A DNA stretch of 64,000 bases, taken from assembly GCF_001427225.1 (NCBI RefSeq), contig NZ_LMFH01000001.1, positions 1,312 to 65,311 on the forward strand, written 5' to 3'. Source of the stretch: Lysobacter sp. Root494 (GTDB lineage: Bacteria > Pseudomonadota > Gammaproteobacteria > Xanthomonadales > Xanthomonadaceae). The notes under the pieces were generated by a model. The model searched no databases. It was not told where the DNA came from and saw nothing but the letters and a program-made list of their open reading frames with translations. The position numbers were made by a program, and so were the translations under genes. Below, piece by piece: positions 62,949 through 64,000 of the stretch. Every line of letters starts with the position of its first letter. The stretch's first letter is position 1.

Positions 62949-64000
62949 TCAGGCGACCTTCACGATCCGCAGCGGGTTGCTCCATTCCTTCAGCAACTCC
63001 GCTTCGCGTGCCTTGGCCTTGTGCAGATGTTCTTCCTTGACGTGGCCGTAGCCGCGGATGTGTTCCGGGATCGAGGCAATCTCGGCGGCGAGGTCGACGT
63101 TGCCGCGGTCGAGCTTGCCGAGCAGGCCGTCGATCGTCACGAAGTAGTCGGCGATCAGCTGGCGCTCCATCTTCCGCTCTTCGGTCCTGCCAAAGATGTC
63201 GAACGCGGTGCCGCGCAGGCGGCGCAGCTTCGCCATCCACTTGAACGCGGTGAACACCCACGGGCCGAATTCCTGCTTGACCAGGCGGCCCTGCGCATCC
63301 TTCTTCGCCAGCAGCGGCGGCGCGAGGTGGAACTTCAGCTTGAAGTCGCCCTCGAACTGCTGCGCCAGCTTCTTCTGGAAGTCGCCGCTGGTGTACAGGC
63401 GCGCGACTTCGTACTCGTCCTTGTAGGCCATCAGCTTGAACGCGTAGCGGGCGACGGCTTCGGTCAGGTCGGTCGAACCCGGCGCCCTGCGCTCTTCGGC
63501 TTCGCGCACCTTCGCGACGAAGTCGGTGTAGCGCTTCGCGTACGCGGCGTCCTGGTAATCGGTGAGGAAGGCGATACGGCGCGCGACCAGCTCGTCGAGC
63601 GAACGCGACAGGCGCGCATCGTCGAGCGGCAGGAACGACACGTTGTCGTCGCCATGCGCCGGCACGTGGCGCAACTCGTCTTCGTGACGCGTGTTGCGCG
63701 GCGCGGACGTGGCGCCCCATTCGTTGCCTTCCCACGCGCCGGCCTTGAGCATCGGCAGCTCGCGTGGCGTGGCTTCAGCGGCGGTCGGCGCGTTGCGGAT
63801 CAGGCCCGCGGCTTCGGCGACGCCCGTCGGATCGATCGCGGCGAGGCGGCCCCAGGCGAACGCGGTCTTGTTCATATCGACCGCGGCGCCGTTGAGTTCG
63901 ATCGCGCGCATCAGCGAGTCGAACGCGATCGGCACCAGCGACTTCTGCCAGGCGTAGCCGAGGATGAAGAGGTTGGTCGCGATCGCATCGCCGAGCAGTG
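62949..64000 (-). CDS. Indolepyruvate ferredoxin oxidoreductase family, C-terminal part (5' end outside window)
   Basis: The frame is open at the right edge and covers about 350 residues from the C-terminus. Phrases such as LGYAWQKSLVPIAFDSLMRA, then AIELNGAAVDMNKTAFAWGR and the terminal EFGPWVFTAFKWMAKLRRLR, RTEERKMERQLIADY and IPEHIRGYGHVKEEHL are those of the C-terminal domain of fused indolepyruvate:ferredoxin oxidoreductases, which decarboxylate aryl pyruvates to acyl-CoA using thiamine diphosphate and iron-sulfur clusters. These parts are outside the window. A strong terminator follows. The N-terminal catalytic half cannot be assessed. Confidence 0.88.
   Translation of the reverse strand, partial: LLGDAIATNLFILGYAWQKSLVPIAFDSLMRAIELNGAAVDMNKTAFAWGRLAAIDPTGVAEAAGLIRNAPTAAEATPRELPMLKAGAWEGNEWGATSAPRNTRHEDELRHVPAHGDDNVSFLPLDDARLSRSLDELVARRIAFLTDYQDAAYAKRYTDFVAKVREAEERRAPGSTDLTEAVARYAFKLMAYKDEYEVARLYTSGDFQKKLAQQFEGDFKLKFHLAPPLLAKKDAQGRLVKQEFGPWVFTAFKWMAKLRRLRGTAFDIFGRTEERKMERQLIADYFVTIDGLLGKLDRGNVDLAAEIASIPEHIRGYGHVKEEHLHKAKAREAELLKEWSNPLRIVKVA

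Overview
The window is a 64-kb stretch of high-GC chromosome from a gammaproteobacterium, most probably a member of the Xanthomonadaceae close to Lysobacter or Luteimonas. This rests on the strong GC bias, on recCBD plus a Ku/LigD repair pair, on mlaFEDCB-mlaA, on a TonB-dependent receptor of the type abundant in that family, and on two families of intergenic palindromes like those known from xanthomonads. The genus is an inference. I see no prophage, insertion sequence, CRISPR array, tRNA or rRNA; the region looks like core and near-core chromosome.

Layout. 0-2.4 kb: the 3' part of a TonB-dependent receptor gene carrying a perfect 99-bp in-frame tandem duplication, its terminator, a compact multi-hairpin stretch ending in a strong terminator (small-RNA candidate), and an AraC regulator. 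2.4-9.3 kb: redox and stress accessory genes (DJ-1/PfpI protein, aldo/keto reductase, MFS exporter, two LysR regulators, a metallo-beta-lactamase-fold lipoprotein, a DsbA-like oxidoreductase that appears frameshifted at its end). 9.3-13.9 kb: a MerR-TPR fusion protein, Ku and three-domain LigD (non-homologous end joining). 13.9-21.9 kb: DUF72 protein, alpha/beta hydrolase, 2OG oxygenase, a NarL-type two-component pair, an FAD/NAD(P)-binding protein, and phenylalanine 4-hydroxylase divergent from an Lrp/AsnC regulator across a region with two related palindromes. 22-31.4 kb: outer-membrane protein, rhomboid, RlmI methyltransferase, a YdeP-type molybdoenzyme coupled to a small HTH protein and FdhD, a GFA-family protein and RmuC.

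31.7-44 kb: an M64-like metallopeptidase with an NTF2-like lipoprotein, GTP cyclohydrolase I, a glycine-zipper protein and the tightly coupled recC-recB-recD operon. 44.4-48.7 kb: the Mla lipid-transport operon (mlaF, E, D, C, B, A); its MlaA has no lipobox cysteine. 48.9-55.2 kb: glutamate synthase gltB and gltD, split by a palindromic repeat. 55.7-64 kb: a Tet-like MFS transporter, a zinc-ribbon protein, a secreted or membrane-anchored RNase Sa-like ribonuclease coupled to a barstar inhibitor, an I78 inhibitor lipoprotein, a DUF938 methyltransferase, an MBOAT/acetylation pair, and the 3' end of an indolepyruvate ferredoxin oxidoreductase gene.

Functional links. Double-strand-break repair is covered twice (Ku-LigD and RecBCD, with RmuC nearby). 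Envelope upkeep is covered by Mla, the MBOAT pair, small outer-membrane proteins and lipoproteins. The most distinctive signals are the receptor duplication, the small-RNA candidate, the RNase/barstar pair, the lipobox-less MlaA, the frameshifted DsbA-like gene and the two repeat families. I did not find a convincing wholly new multi-gene system.
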